Source: Agromyces sp. Root81 | Lineage (GTDB): Bacteria; Actinomycetota; Actinomycetes; Actinomycetales; Microbacteriaceae | Reading direction: 5' to 3' | Assembly (NCBI RefSeq): GCF_001429165.1 | Contig: NZ_LMIR01000002.1 | Location: forward strand, 1,229,261-1,293,260 | Length of the DNA stretch: 64,000 nt | The notes under the pieces: generated by a model | The model's database searches: none | Seen by the model: only the letters and a program-made list of their open reading frames with translations | Told to the model about the DNA's origin: nothing | Program-made: the position numbers and the translations under genes | Part shown: positions 8,147 through 16,165 of the stretch, one piece after another | Numbering within the stretch: the first letter of the stretch is position 1 | Layout of the letters: every line of letters starts with the position of its first letter

Positions 8147-9231
8147 CTGCGCTCTCCGCTCGCTCGTGTTTCGTCGACCCGACCGGCGCCGGCGCCGGTG
8201 AAGTCCAGGTAGTCGTCATCCGATGCCGCGATCACCCGAAGCACGTTCTCGGTGCCGAGCTTGCGGAGCTCGGCCTCCGTCCAGCCGCGACGGGCGAGCT
8301 CGGCGAACAGCACCGGGTAGCCCGACACGTCGTCGAGCCCCTCGGGCATGTCGTCGGTGCCGTCGTAGTCGCCGCCGAGTCCGACGCCCTCGATGCCGGC
8401 GACGTTGCGCACGTGCTCGACATGGTCGGCGGCGTCCGCGACGGTGACCCGCGGCTTCGGCCCGGTCTCCCCGCCGTTCACCCACGCCCGGCGCTCGGCA
8501 GTCAGGAACGAGGGCACGAAGGTGACCATGTAGACCCCGCCGCCGTCTGCAACCCGACGGATGACGCGGTCGGGGAGGTTTCGCGGATGCGGGTTCAGCG
8601 CCCACGCGCTCGAGTGGCTGACGATGGCCGGCCGAGTCGACGTGTCGAGCGCCGCGTCGGCGGTGTCCACCGAGACGTGCGCGAGGTCGACGAGCATGCC
8701 GATGCGGTTCATCTCGGCCACGACCTCCCGACCGAACTCGGTGAGGCCGCCGTGCCGCGCCTCATCGGTCGCCGAGTCGGCCCAGTCGCTCGTCGCCGTC
8801 CAGGTGAGCGTCATGTAGCGCGCACCGAGCCGTGCGTAGTCGCGCAGCACCGCCAGCGAGTTGTCGATCTGGCCGCCGCCCTCGACGCCGATCATCGATG
8901 CGATCCTGCCGGCGGCCATCGCCCGCCGCGCCGTCTCCGCCGTCGTCGCGAGCTCGAACGTCTCCGGATAGCGGGCCGCCATGCGGTGCACGAAGTCGAC
9001 CTGCTCGAGTGTCGCGCGAACGGCGGCGGCCCCGTCGATCGCCGAATCCACCCACACCGACCAGAACTGGCCCGCCACGCCGCCGTCCCGCAGCTTGGGG
9101 ATGTCGGTGTGCAGCGGAGTCAGCTCGGTGTCGTCGAGCCCCTCGACCGAGTACCCGCGCTCGGTGCGCGCCGTCCATGGCAGGTCGTTGTGCCCGTCGA
9201 AGACGGGGATCTCGAATCGCTCGTACTGCAT
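8140..9231 (-). CDS. Membrane dipeptidase family (peptidase M19)
   Basis: This 363-residue zinc dipeptidase belongs to the renal dipeptidase family. The His14-x-Asp16 metal pair is in VFDGHNDLPW, the bridging Glu is in SMIGVEGGGQ, and further metal or substrate histidines are in VDLAHVS and IVSHSSAWALNPHPRN. There is no signal peptide, so it should act in the cytoplasm. M19 enzymes tolerate a D-residue at the C-terminal position and several bacterial members cleave L-D dipeptides, which fits the neighbouring racemase/aminotransferase fusion (10 bp upstream). It overlaps the amidotransferase gene downstream. Confidence 0.92.
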   Translation of the reverse strand: MQYERFEIPVFDGHNDLPWTARTERGYSVEGLDDTELTPLHTDIPKLRDGGVAGQFWSVWVDSAIDGAAAVRATLEQVDFVHRMAARYPETFELATTAETARRAMAAGRIASMIGVEGGGQIDNSLAVLRDYARLGARYMTLTWTATSDWADSATDEARHGGLTEFGREVVAEMNRIGMLVDLAHVSVDTADAALDTSTRPAIVSHSSAWALNPHPRNLPDRVIRRVADGGGVYMVTFVPSFLTAERRAWVNGGETGPKPRVTVADAADHVEHVRNVAGIEGVGLGGDYDGTDDMPEGLDDVSGYPVLFAELARRGWTEAELRKLGTENVLRVIAASDDDYLDFTGAGAGRVDETRASGERRW

Positions 9232-9241
9232 GTCGCCGTCC

Positions 9242-11314
9242 TCAGTGCTCTCGGGAGATCAGGTGGGTCTGGAGCCGGGCCGTCAGCTCGGCGTCGAAGG
9301 CGCGCTGCACGCCGTCGAGCTCCGCGACGGCGACCGCCGAGCGGGTGCTCGAGAGCAGCCAGATGTCGTCGGCCCGGGTGAGCGCTTCGACGCGCACGGG
9401 CTCCCGGTGCGTCTCGTGGCCGAGTGCGGCGAGCATCTCGATCGCGCTCGCGAGCGTCGTTCCAGCGAGGATGCCGTCCTCGCTCGGCGGTGAGACGAAC
9501 CGGTCTCCGAACCGCAGCAGCACCGTCGACGACGGCCCCTCGAGCACGAAGCCGTCGACGCTCGTGAAGATGACGTCGGCGGCACCGCGGCGCGCCGCCT
9601 CTCGCAGCACCGACTTGTTGACCGCGTACGACAGCGACTTCGCCCCCTGCAGCAGCCACGGCGAGGTGCGGGTGACGTCGTGCCGGTAGCCGCGGTCGAG
9701 CGTGACGACGGCGACGCCCCGTTCGCGCGGCACGGTGAAGTCGTCGGCATCGGCGATGTAGACCCAGCCCACCGGCAGGCCGGTCCCCTCGACGCCGCGG
9801 GTCATCACGAACTTGACGAAGCCGTCGGCGGGGCTGTCGTGCGCCGCGATCGCGGCGTGGATGGCATCGCGCCACACGTCGAGCTTCGGCGCGGGCAGGT
9901 CGAGCATCGCCGCGGAACGGCGGAACCGCAGCAGGTGATCCTCGATCGCCTGCGGCCGACCGCGGTGCACGCCGAGCGTCTCGAAGATCCCGTCGCCGCG
10001 CGTCGCGCTCAGGTCGCGCACGTTCAGCTGCGGCGCGTCGACGTCGGCACGGCGGAACGGGGTCTCCACGACCGGCCCGCCCTCTGCGGCGTCGTCGACC
10101 ATGATGAGCACGGCAGCGGATGCCCCGGCTCCCGCCGCGGTCGGCGTGTTCCGTGCGGCTGACGCGCGCGGCACGGCATCCGCCACGGCCTCCTCGCGCT
10201 CTCCGGAGGAGTCGAATCGACGCTCGAGGTTCTGCTCGATCCAGGCCAGGTCGACGTCGTATCCGATGCCGGGAGCGGTCGGCACGCTCACGACGCCGTC
10301 ACGGGCGATCACCGCTGGCGTGATCACGTCACGCGCGTAGTACTTGTCGGATCCCGAGACATCCGAGGGGTAGCTGAAGTGCTCGAGCGAGGAGATCGCG
10401 AGGTTCGCTGCGCGTCCGATGCCGAACTCGTGCATGCCGCCGCACCAGACCGGGATGCCCTCGGAGCCGGCGAGGTCGTGCGCCGCCTTGGCGACGGTCA
10501 GGCCGCCCATGCGGGAGACCTTGATGTTCAGCACCCGGCCGGCGCCGAGCGCGAGCATCGTCTGCAGGTCGTCGAGGCGGACGATGGACTCGTCGAGGCA
10601 GACGGGCGTCTCGATGCGCTGCTGCAGGCGGGCGTGACCCACGAAGTCGCCGGGCGCGAAGGGCTGCTCGATCATGCTGAGCGAAGCGGCGTCGAAGCCG
10701 GCGAACCGGGTGAGCGTGTCATCGTCGCTCGCGAAGGCGCCGTTCGCGTCGACATGGAGGAGGAGGTCTGGGAACGCACGTCGCACCTCGCGCACGGGAT
10801 CGAGATCCCAGCCGGGGGCGATCTTGAGCTTCACCCGGCCGTACCCGGCGTCGAGTTGCGCGGCCACCTGCGCGAGCAGTTCGTCGATGGTCGGTTCGAT
10901 GCCGAGCGAGACGCCGGCCTCGACCTCGGTGCGCGTACCGCCCATCGCATCGGCCAGCGGGATGCCGCTGGAGGTCGCCCAGAGGTCCCACGCAGCCCCG
11001 GAGAAGCCCGCCTTCGCGAACTCGTGTCCGCGGATCTTCGCCCAGAGCGTGTCGACCTCGCCCGGGTGCTCCCACTCTGCTTCGAGCACGCGCGGCACGA
11101 GGTAGCGGGTCGCGACCGACCACGCGGTCTCCGTAGTCTCGGCCGTGAAGTACGGGTCGCTCGGCGAGGCGATCTCGCCCCACCCGGTTGCGCCGTCGAC
11201 GTCGGTGAAGCGCACGAGGATGTGCTCGAGCCCGGTCTTGCGATGCGAGCTCGTCTGGAAGCCGTGCACGAGGGGCAGGTTCACCTGGAAGAGTTCGATG
11301 CGGGTGACCCTCAT
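9242..11314 (-). CDS. N-acylamino-acid racemase (enolase superfamily) fused to class-IV PLP aminotransferase
   Basis: One uninterrupted 690-codon frame joins two enzymes. Residues 1-365 are a MenC/OSBS-NSAR type enolase-superfamily domain: catalytic lysines K164 (VKLKI) and K265 (NIKVS), and metal ligands D189 (HVDAN), E216 (MIEQP) and D241 (CLDES). An Ala/Gly-rich linker covers about 370-415. Residues 420-690 are a fold-type IV PLP enzyme of the D-amino-acid aminotransferase/aminodeoxychorismate lyase type, with RGDGIFETLG and PLP lysine K559 (QGAKSLSYA). NSAR domains racemise N-succinyl amino acids; class-IV enzymes often act on D-amino acids. An internal start at M405 could also yield the second enzyme alone. 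It overlaps the SIS gene stop by 4 bp. Confidence 0.9.
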   Translation of the reverse strand: MRVTRIELFQVNLPLVHGFQTSSHRKTGLEHILVRFTDVDGATGWGEIASPSDPYFTAETTETAWSVATRYLVPRVLEAEWEHPGEVDTLWAKIRGHEFAKAGFSGAAWDLWATSSGIPLADAMGGTRTEVEAGVSLGIEPTIDELLAQVAAQLDAGYGRVKLKIAPGWDLDPVREVRRAFPDLLLHVDANGAFASDDDTLTRFAGFDAASLSMIEQPFAPGDFVGHARLQQRIETPVCLDESIVRLDDLQTMLALGAGRVLNIKVSRMGGLTVAKAAHDLAGSEGIPVWCGGMHEFGIGRAANLAISSLEHFSYPSDVSGSDKYYARDVITPAVIARDGVVSVPTAPGIGYDVDLAWIEQNLERRFDSSGEREEAVADAVPRASAARNTPTAAGAGASAAVLIMVDDAAEGGPVVETPFRRADVDAPQLNVRDLSATRGDGIFETLGVHRGRPQAIEDHLLRFRRSAAMLDLPAPKLDVWRDAIHAAIAAHDSPADGFVKFVMTRGVEGTGLPVGWVYIADADDFTVPRERGVAVVTLDRGYRHDVTRTSPWLLQGAKSLSYAVNKSVLREAARRGAADVIFTSVDGFVLEGPSSTVLLRFGDRFVSPPSEDGILAGTTLASAIEMLAALGHETHREPVRVEALTRADDIWLLSSTRSAVAVAELDGVQRAFDAELTARLQTHLISREH

Positions 11315-12024
11315 GGTGCGTCCTCGTCGTTTCCGTGGTCGAAGTACAGGTCCATCTCGGCGTTGAGCTCGTCGCGGGTCGCCAGCCGTCGACGCGCCCC
11401 CTTCGCGCTCGCGGTCGTCAGCGTGCTGAGCAGGTGGCAGACGGCCGCGACGGAGGTCGGCGAGTCGGCGTACGACGCCGAGCCGGTCTGCAGCACGATC
11501 AGCGAGGTCGCGAAGGCGGCCAGCGGCGCGTCCTCGCTGTCGGTGAAGACGACGAGCTGGCCCCCTGCCTCGCTGAAGAGTCGGCCGAGCGTGACGGTCT
11601 CGCGACGGTAGCGACGCAACGAGAAGAGGATGAGCACGTCGGTCGAGCGGACATCGCTGAGCACGTCGAGCGGGTTCAGCGCGTGCCCGTCGATGAGGTA
11701 GACGTTCGGCACGGTCGCCGCGAGATCGGCGTTCAGGAGCGCGGCGTAGGCCGCCGACTTGCCCGCGCCCGCGATGAACTTGCGGCGCGACCCCAGGATG
11801 ATCGCGGCGGCCTGCGGCACGGCGGCGCTCGCGCGGAGGTGCGCGAAGGTGCTCTCGAGCGACGCCGCCTCGCTCTCCATGACGCGGTCCTGGAGGCCCT
11901 CGGCCGAGAGGTTCTTGCGCAGGCGCACGCCGAAGCGAGCCTCGGGCGAGCTCAATGTGCGATTGAGTTCGTGCTCGAACTGCTCGTGCTCGAGCCGCTC
12001 GCCGCTGCGATCCAGCATCGTCAT
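11311..12024 (-). CDS. SIS-domain protein of the RpiR family, DNA-binding domain not evident
   Basis: The 237-residue protein has a clear sugar-isomerase (SIS) domain from about residue 80: FIAGAGKSAAYAALLNADL, then STDVLILFSLRRYRRETV and LVVFTDSEDAPLAAFATSLIVL. RpiR/MurR regulators carry about 77 residues of HTH before a linker and SIS, but only about 75 residues precede the SIS domain here. They (RFGVRLRKNLSAEGLQDRVMESEAASLESTF) resemble the linker after the HTH, not a full HTH. It may be an enzyme, a ligand sensor or a regulator with a degenerate HTH. It overlaps GNAT upstream (ATGA) and the racemase fusion downstream. Confidence 0.8.
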   Translation of the reverse strand: MTMLDRSGERLEHEQFEHELNRTLSSPEARFGVRLRKNLSAEGLQDRVMESEAASLESTFAHLRASAAVPQAAAIILGSRRKFIAGAGKSAAYAALLNADLAATVPNVYLIDGHALNPLDVLSDVRSTDVLILFSLRRYRRETVTLGRLFSEAGGQLVVFTDSEDAPLAAFATSLIVLQTGSASYADSPTSVAAVCHLLSTLTTASAKGARRRLATRDELNAEMDLYFDHGNDEDAP

Positions 12025-12842
12025 CGCTCTCCCCCGCCTGCTGCCGCAGGCACGGCGAGGTACGCAGAGATGTTCGCGTCGACGCGCTTGCAGCTCACGA
12101 GCACGAAGCCCTGCTCGTGCAGCTCCAGCATGGTGTCGTGCAGGCGCGCGGTCTCGGCGTCGGGCGCCTCGGCCGCGGCCGTCTCGGGGCCCTGGTCCTC
12201 CCCCTTGCCGACCGGGATGACCACCCATCGGCCGGCCCCGTGCGCGATCGGCGCACCCGCTTCGGCACCCGCGAGCGAGGCCGGGGGGTGCTCGCTCCGC
12301 ATCGACGCGTAGGGATCGGCGCCGGCGGCGAGCGGCCAGTCGACGAGGAGCCGGTCGGAGCCGGGACGCCCGTAGTAGTCGCTCACGAATGCGGCGCTGT
12401 GCGCCCCGAGGGTGTCGAAGTTGAAGTGCGCGTTTCGCGCCAGCGCGGGATCGAACGCCCAGCGCATCGTCGAGACGCCGGAGGCGAGCACGACCTCGCG
12501 CTGGCGCAGCTTGAGCAGCCTGCCGACGCCGCGGCTCTGGGCGCGTCGTTCGACGACCGCCGCCTGGGAGTAGTGGAAGAGCCCCGACGCGTCCGATCCG
12601 AGGAATCCGTAGGCGAAGCCGATGAGCTCGCCCGCGCCGTCGCGCACACCGACCGCCGATCCGCCGTTCCGCACGAGCGCGCTCAGCAGGTTGCTGTTGA
12701 GGGCGAGCTCCTCGGACGAGTAGTCGAAGACCCGTCGGTAGAGCGCGCTCGCCTGCCGGAAGTCCTCGTAGCTCGACAGGTCGTGGGTGCTGAGGGATTC
12801 GACCCCGTGGTCTCGCGCCTGCTTCTCGGTCACAACGTTCAT
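12021..12842 (-). CDS. GNAT family N-acyltransferase (COG3375-like)
   Basis: This GNAT acyltransferase of about 273 residues has the acyl-CoA loop region VVERRAQSRGVGRLLKLRQREVVLASG and the distinctive STMRWAFDPALARNAHFNFDTLGA. I recognise the latter from COG3375 proteins linked to N-succinylamino-acid racemases. In Geobacillus a GNAT of this context succinylates D-amino acids, so that role is proposed here. Starts at 12854 (ATG), 12842 (ATG) and 12833 (GTG) are possible. A TATAAT on the minus strand (12846-12841) ends 7 nt before the GTG, which would suit a leaderless mRNA starting there. It is the first gene of the GNAT-SIS-racemase-M19-amidotransferase operon. Confidence 0.82.
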   Translation of the reverse strand: MNVVTEKQARDHGVESLSTHDLSSYEDFRQASALYRRVFDYSSEELALNSNLLSALVRNGGSAVGVRDGAGELIGFAYGFLGSDASGLFHYSQAAVVERRAQSRGVGRLLKLRQREVVLASGVSTMRWAFDPALARNAHFNFDTLGAHSAAFVSDYYGRPGSDRLLVDWPLAAGADPYASMRSEHPPASLAGAEAGAPIAHGAGRWVVIPVGKGEDQGPETAAAEAPDAETARLHDTMLELHEQGFVLVSCKRVDANISAYLAVPAAAGGGER

Positions 12843-12859
12843 TATACGATTCATATAAT
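12841..12859 (-). promoter_or_regulatory. GNAT promoter -10 box with overlapping operator (site A)
   Basis: On the minus strand TATAAT occupies 12846-12841, a consensus -10 box. The sequence ATACGATTCATAT at 12844-12856 overlaps it and matches three other sites in the locus (12930, 22914, 23015). The wider 12841-12859 stretch is itself an inverted repeat (ATTATA...TATAAT). A protein bound here would block RNA polymerase, which implies repression of the GNAT-racemase operon. Confidence 0.65.
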
Positions 12860-12929
12860 TGTCGAGTCCAGCCGACCGTCCGCGCTTGAATGCGAAATTT
12901 GTCGACCATCGCGCGGGTGGGTTGCTAGC

Positions 12930-12942
12930 ATATGGTTCATAT
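12930..12942 (+). promoter_or_regulatory. Shared operator, site B (M20 gene)
   Basis: ATATGGTTCATAT lies 18 nt upstream of the M20 start, between a possible -10 (TAGCAT, 12926-12931) and the ribosome binding site AAGGAG (12950-12955). It matches site C (ATACGATTCGTAT) at 10 of 13 positions and has its own ATATG/CATAT dyad. The position again fits a repressor. Confidence 0.6.
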
Positions 12943-12959
12943 CTTCGACAAGGAGCACC

Positions 12960-14096
12960 ATGACGCCAGCAGAGGTCGAGGCGGCGGTGGATGCCGCGTG
13001 GCATTCGGTGCCGGGTCGCGTGCAGCAGCTCGTCGCCATCGAGACGCCCTCGTTCGACGCGGCGGCGAGTGCACGCATCGCACAGGTGCTCGCGGGGTGG
13101 TTCGAACCACTCGCGAGCGAGCTCCGCACCGTCGTCACCGATGCCGGCACGCACCTCGTCATCGAGGTTCCCGGCACGAGCGATGACGCCCCGATCATGC
13201 TGCTCGGCCACTCCGACACCGTGTGGGACCATGGCACACTGCAGAGCACCGTGCCATGGTCGGTCGACGGCGACGTCGTGCGCGGGCCGGGGGTCTTCGA
13301 CATGAAGAGCGGACTCGTGACGATGCTCACGGCGCTCGAGATCCTGCAGGACCGGCCGAGGCGTCCGGTGCGGATCCTCATCACATGCGACGAGGAGGTC
13401 GGGTCCCCGACCTCGCAGGACCTCGTGCGGAGCGAACTCGCCGGAGTCGCGGGCGTCATCGGCTTCGAGTCGCCGCACCCCGACGGGGCCTTCAAGGTCG
13501 GTCGCGCGGGCAGCACGCGGGTTCGGCTCGACATCGAGGGACGGGCGGCCCACGCGGCGCTCGATCCCGGGAACGGCGTCTCGGCCATCGATGAGCTCGT
13601 CGACCAGCTCCTCGTCGTGCGCGAACTCGTCGCCGAGGCATCCGCGATCTCGCCCGTGCTCTGCAACGTCGGCACCGTCAGCGGCGGCGCGAGGGCGAAC
13701 GTCGTGCCCGACTCCGCCTCCGCCGAGATCGGACTCCGTTTCGTCGACGGCGAAGCGGAGCGGCACGTGCTCGGCGCACTCGCCCGGCTCGCGCCGATGC
13801 GAGCCGGCGCCGTCGTGCGGGCGACGATCCTGACGAGCCGTCCGGCATGGCAGGCGGGCGCCGGCGACGTGGCGCTCCTCGACGAGGTCGGGCGCGCGGC
13901 ATCCGCCCTCGGACAGTCGGCGGACGGCCGACCCGCTGCCGGCGCCGGCGACACGAACCTCGTCGGCTCCCTCGGCGTCCCGACGATCGACGGCTTCGGC
14001 CCCCGCGGCGGCGGCGCCCACGCGGTGACCGAGCACATGCTGCTCTCGTCGCTGCGGGAGCGCATCGAGCTGCTCACCGCGGTGCTCGCGCGCTGA
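12960..14096 (+). CDS. M20 family metallohydrolase (N-acyl-amino-acid / glutamate carboxypeptidase type)
   Basis: This 378-residue di-zinc hydrolase is of the M20 carboxypeptidase G2-like type. Metal ligands and catalytic residues are visible: H84 and D86 in LLGHSDTVW, D114 in GPGVFDMKSG, the general base and metal Glu pair in ITCDEEVGS, and the late His in GGGAHAVTEH. No signal peptide is seen, so it is cytoplasmic. In the Geobacillus D- to L-amino-acid pathway an M20 enzyme removes succinate from N-succinyl-L-amino acids. The divergent GNAT gene, the racemase and the shared operators make that the leading hypothesis. It ends 7 bp from the convergent C39 gene. Confidence 0.9.
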   Translation: MTPAEVEAAVDAAWHSVPGRVQQLVAIETPSFDAAASARIAQVLAGWFEPLASELRTVVTDAGTHLVIEVPGTSDDAPIMLLGHSDTVWDHGTLQSTVPWSVDGDVVRGPGVFDMKSGLVTMLTALEILQDRPRRPVRILITCDEEVGSPTSQDLVRSELAGVAGVIGFESPHPDGAFKVGRAGSTRVRLDIEGRAAHAALDPGNGVSAIDELVDQLLVVRELVAEASAISPVLCNVGTVSGGARANVVPDSASAEIGLRFVDGEAERHVLGALARLAPMRAGAVVRATILTSRPAWQAGAGDVALLDEVGRAASALGQSADGRPAAGAGDTNLVGSLGVPTIDGFGPRGGGAHAVTEHMLLSSLRERIELLTAVLAR

Positions 14097-14103
14097 ACCC
14101 CGC

Positions 14104-15324
14104 TCACCAGTTGCGCTCCTCGCCGGGGGCGGCCGGCAGCGGCACCTCGGCGGGGCGCATGACGTAGACCACCCCGCCGCTGCCGCCGACGCTGCGCAGC
14201 CAGGCCCGCTCGAAGGCCGCTCGCGGATAGCTCCGCCGCACGGCCGCGTTCTCCGGCGCCGCCGGGTCGTTCACGACGACGTCGCCGTTCGCCGCGAATC
14301 CCGCGATGACGAGCAGGTGGCCCGCAGTCACATAGCCCGCCTCGGGGAGCTCGTCGCGGGTGAACGACACCGAGGCGATGAGCGGGATGCCGGCGGCGAT
14401 GAATCGCTCGGCCTCGTCGAGCGAGCGCAACCGGGTGACGAACGCCTCGAGCCCGTGGGCGGCGGCGAACGCCGCGTTGAACGACCAGTTGCCGGTGCCG
14501 CCGTAGTCGTGGTCGAAGCACCCGGCCGCCGCCCAGACGACCTGCGGGTCGCCGTTCGGCGCGGCGATGCCGGCGAGGAGGCGGGCGGACGGCAGGCGAT
14601 CCCAGAAGCCCAGCACCATGGCCGTCGAGGTCGGGGAGCACCAGGCCTCGCCACCGCCCCCGAGTTCGAGGTGGGCGCCGCGGTGCAGCTGCTGTGAGAA
14701 CCGCGGCACGTCGAGCGCGATGCCACGAGCGCCGGGCGCTTCGGGCGCGTCGAACGTGTCGAACGTGTCGATGCCGCCGCGCCCGCCTGGAGCCGCGCCA
14801 TCGTCCGGATCCGCGTCGTCGAGCGCCGAGGCCATCGCCCCCAACGTGACGAGCGACGCGTCGGCGTCGCCCGCGTCGCGGGCGAAGGTCGCACGGATCC
14901 GGTACGCCATGAAGGCGCGTCCCTCGGCGGCCACGAAGGTGTCGGCGTGCACGGATGCATCGGCGTCGCGCTGCCCGGACACCGTCGTGCGCCGGGCGGC
15001 CGCTGCAGCATCGTCGTGCTCCGACCACCGTGCCAGCACGAACCACGCGGTCCACGACCCGTCGGCGCGCCGAGCGCTGAACTCGAGTCGGACCCAGGTG
15101 CCCGGCGGGGTGATCGCATGCCACGAGAGGATCGCCTCGGTCGCCGGGAACCCCACCTCGACGGCATCGGAGATCCACCGCGACGACGGTGCCGCCACCG
15201 CGACGGACTCGTCCGACCGGGCGGGCCGCAGCCGCCCTGCGTCGTCGACGACGGTGCCCGCATGCGTCCCGCGGGCGAATCCCTCAGCCGAGTGCACCGC
15301 GCCGAACTGCACGTGCCGCGCCAT
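14104..15324 (-). CDS. C39-like cysteine peptidase family protein
   Basis: The 406-residue protein has a beta-rich N-terminal half (about 1-200) of unknown role and a C-terminal papain-like C39_2 domain. The probable catalytic residues are Cys229 in GEAWCSPTSTAMVLGFW, His336 in TAGHLLVIAGF and Asp353 in VVNDPAA. No signal peptide or membrane segment is visible, unlike ABC-linked bacteriocin C39 peptidases, so it should work in the cytoplasm. It lies 13 bp downstream of the serine hydrolase gene in the dppA operon and probably trims imported peptides (inference). Confidence 0.8.
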   Translation of the reverse strand: MARHVQFGAVHSAEGFARGTHAGTVVDDAGRLRPARSDESVAVAAPSSRWISDAVEVGFPATEAILSWHAITPPGTWVRLEFSARRADGSWTAWFVLARWSEHDDAAAAARRTTVSGQRDADASVHADTFVAAEGRAFMAYRIRATFARDAGDADASLVTLGAMASALDDADPDDGAAPGGRGGIDTFDTFDAPEAPGARGIALDVPRFSQQLHRGAHLELGGGGEAWCSPTSTAMVLGFWDRLPSARLLAGIAAPNGDPQVVWAAAGCFDHDYGGTGNWSFNAAFAAAHGLEAFVTRLRSLDEAERFIAAGIPLIASVSFTRDELPEAGYVTAGHLLVIAGFAANGDVVVNDPAAPENAAVRRSYPRAAFERAWLRSVGGSGGVVYVMRPAEVPLPAAPGEERNW

Positions 15325-15337
15325 CCGTTTCCTCTCT

Positions 15338-16165
15338 TCAGCCGTGCAGCAGGTGGTCGCGGATGACCGCTCCGGCGTCGCGCATGGTCGCGAGCGCCTC
15401 GTCGCGGTGGTCGGAACCCCGCTCCCAGTTCGCGAGCACCGAGTACGCCACGCGACGCTCCGGAGACATCACCACGCCGACGTCGCCACGGACCCGGCTC
15501 GTCGTGCCGGTTTTGTTCCACATCCAGATGTCTCGGTCGTAGAAGTAGTGGGCGAGCGGGTCGAGGCCCCACGCCGACGCCACCATCGAGCAGTCCATGC
15601 CGGCGCCGAGCCACCGGCGCAGCGTGTCGCAACCGGCTTCGGACAGCACCTCGTTCTTCGCGACGCGCCCGACGAAGTCGGTGAGCTCTCGGGCGCTGCC
15701 GGTCGAGAGGTTCGGCGGGAAACCGGTGGGGATCGGCCAGCGCACGATGTCGTCGAGCGAGGAGTCGGTGTAGCCGAGAGCCTCGGTCGACGCGTGCACC
15801 GCGTCGAGGCCGACTCGCCGGCACATCGTGTTGGTCGCCGCGTTGTCGCTCACCGCGCCGATGAGGGCGCAGAGGTCGTAGATGCTGAGCGTGTCGGCCT
15901 GCAGCAGGTACCAGAGACCCGAGTTGTCCATCCACTCGCTCGGGCGCCGGGTCACCGGCTCGTCGAGGCGCAGCGCTCCGCGCTGCTCCAGTTCGAGCAC
16001 CGCGTGCAGCAGGAACACCTTGCCGATGCTCGCCGTGTCGAGGGCGAGGTGCTCGCCCTGTTCGAAGAGCACGTCGCCGGAGTCGAGATCGACCGCCTTG
16101 GCCGACCAGGTGATGCCGGAGCCTGTCGCGAATTCCATGCCCGCCCCCGTTCCGTCGTCGTTCAT
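15338..16165 (-). CDS. Serine hydrolase of the class A beta-lactamase fold, cytoplasmic
   Basis: All three penicillin-recognising motifs are present in the 275-residue protein: S46-x-x-K49 (TASIGKVFLL), S106-D-N (GAVSDNAATN) and K218-T-G (WNKTGTTS). I do not find a clear omega-loop ExxLN, so efficient beta-lactamase activity is doubtful. The N-terminus (MNDDGTGAGMEFATG) has no signal sequence, so the enzyme would be intracellular, unlike secreted beta-lactamases. A D-amino-acid peptidase or amidase role on imported peptides is more likely. Its ATG overlaps the stop of the upstream C45 gene (ATGA). Confidence 0.85.
   Translation of the reverse strand: MNDDGTGAGMEFATGSGITWSAKAVDLDSGDVLFEQGEHLALDTASIGKVFLLHAVLELEQRGALRLDEPVTRRPSEWMDNSGLWYLLQADTLSIYDLCALIGAVSDNAATNTMCRRVGLDAVHASTEALGYTDSSLDDIVRWPIPTGFPPNLSTGSARELTDFVGRVAKNEVLSEAGCDTLRRWLGAGMDCSMVASAWGLDPLAHYFYDRDIWMWNKTGTTSRVRGDVGVVMSPERRVAYSVLANWERGSDHRDEALATMRDAGAVIRDHLLHG

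Noticed and set aside
8098..9381. A 427-codon plus-strand frame opposite the M19 dipeptidase gene
   Set aside because: Composition rich in Arg, His and Ala with no domain; the minus strand carries a complete M19 peptidase.
9242..11314. A sequencing-error fusion of two adjacent genes
   Set aside because: Both domains are in the same frame with a long coherent linker and normal codon use; no stop or frameshift signature is visible, although reads would be needed to be certain.
12021..14036. A 671-residue frame joining an upstream protein to the GNAT gene
   Set aside because: The extra N-terminal part is antisense to the M20 gene and lacks any motif; the operator and TATAAT box place the GNAT start near 12833-12854.
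15338..16165. A classical secreted beta-lactamase resistance gene
   Set aside because: SxxK, SDN and KTG are present, but there is no signal peptide and no clear omega-loop ExxLN, and the gene sits in a peptide-uptake operon.
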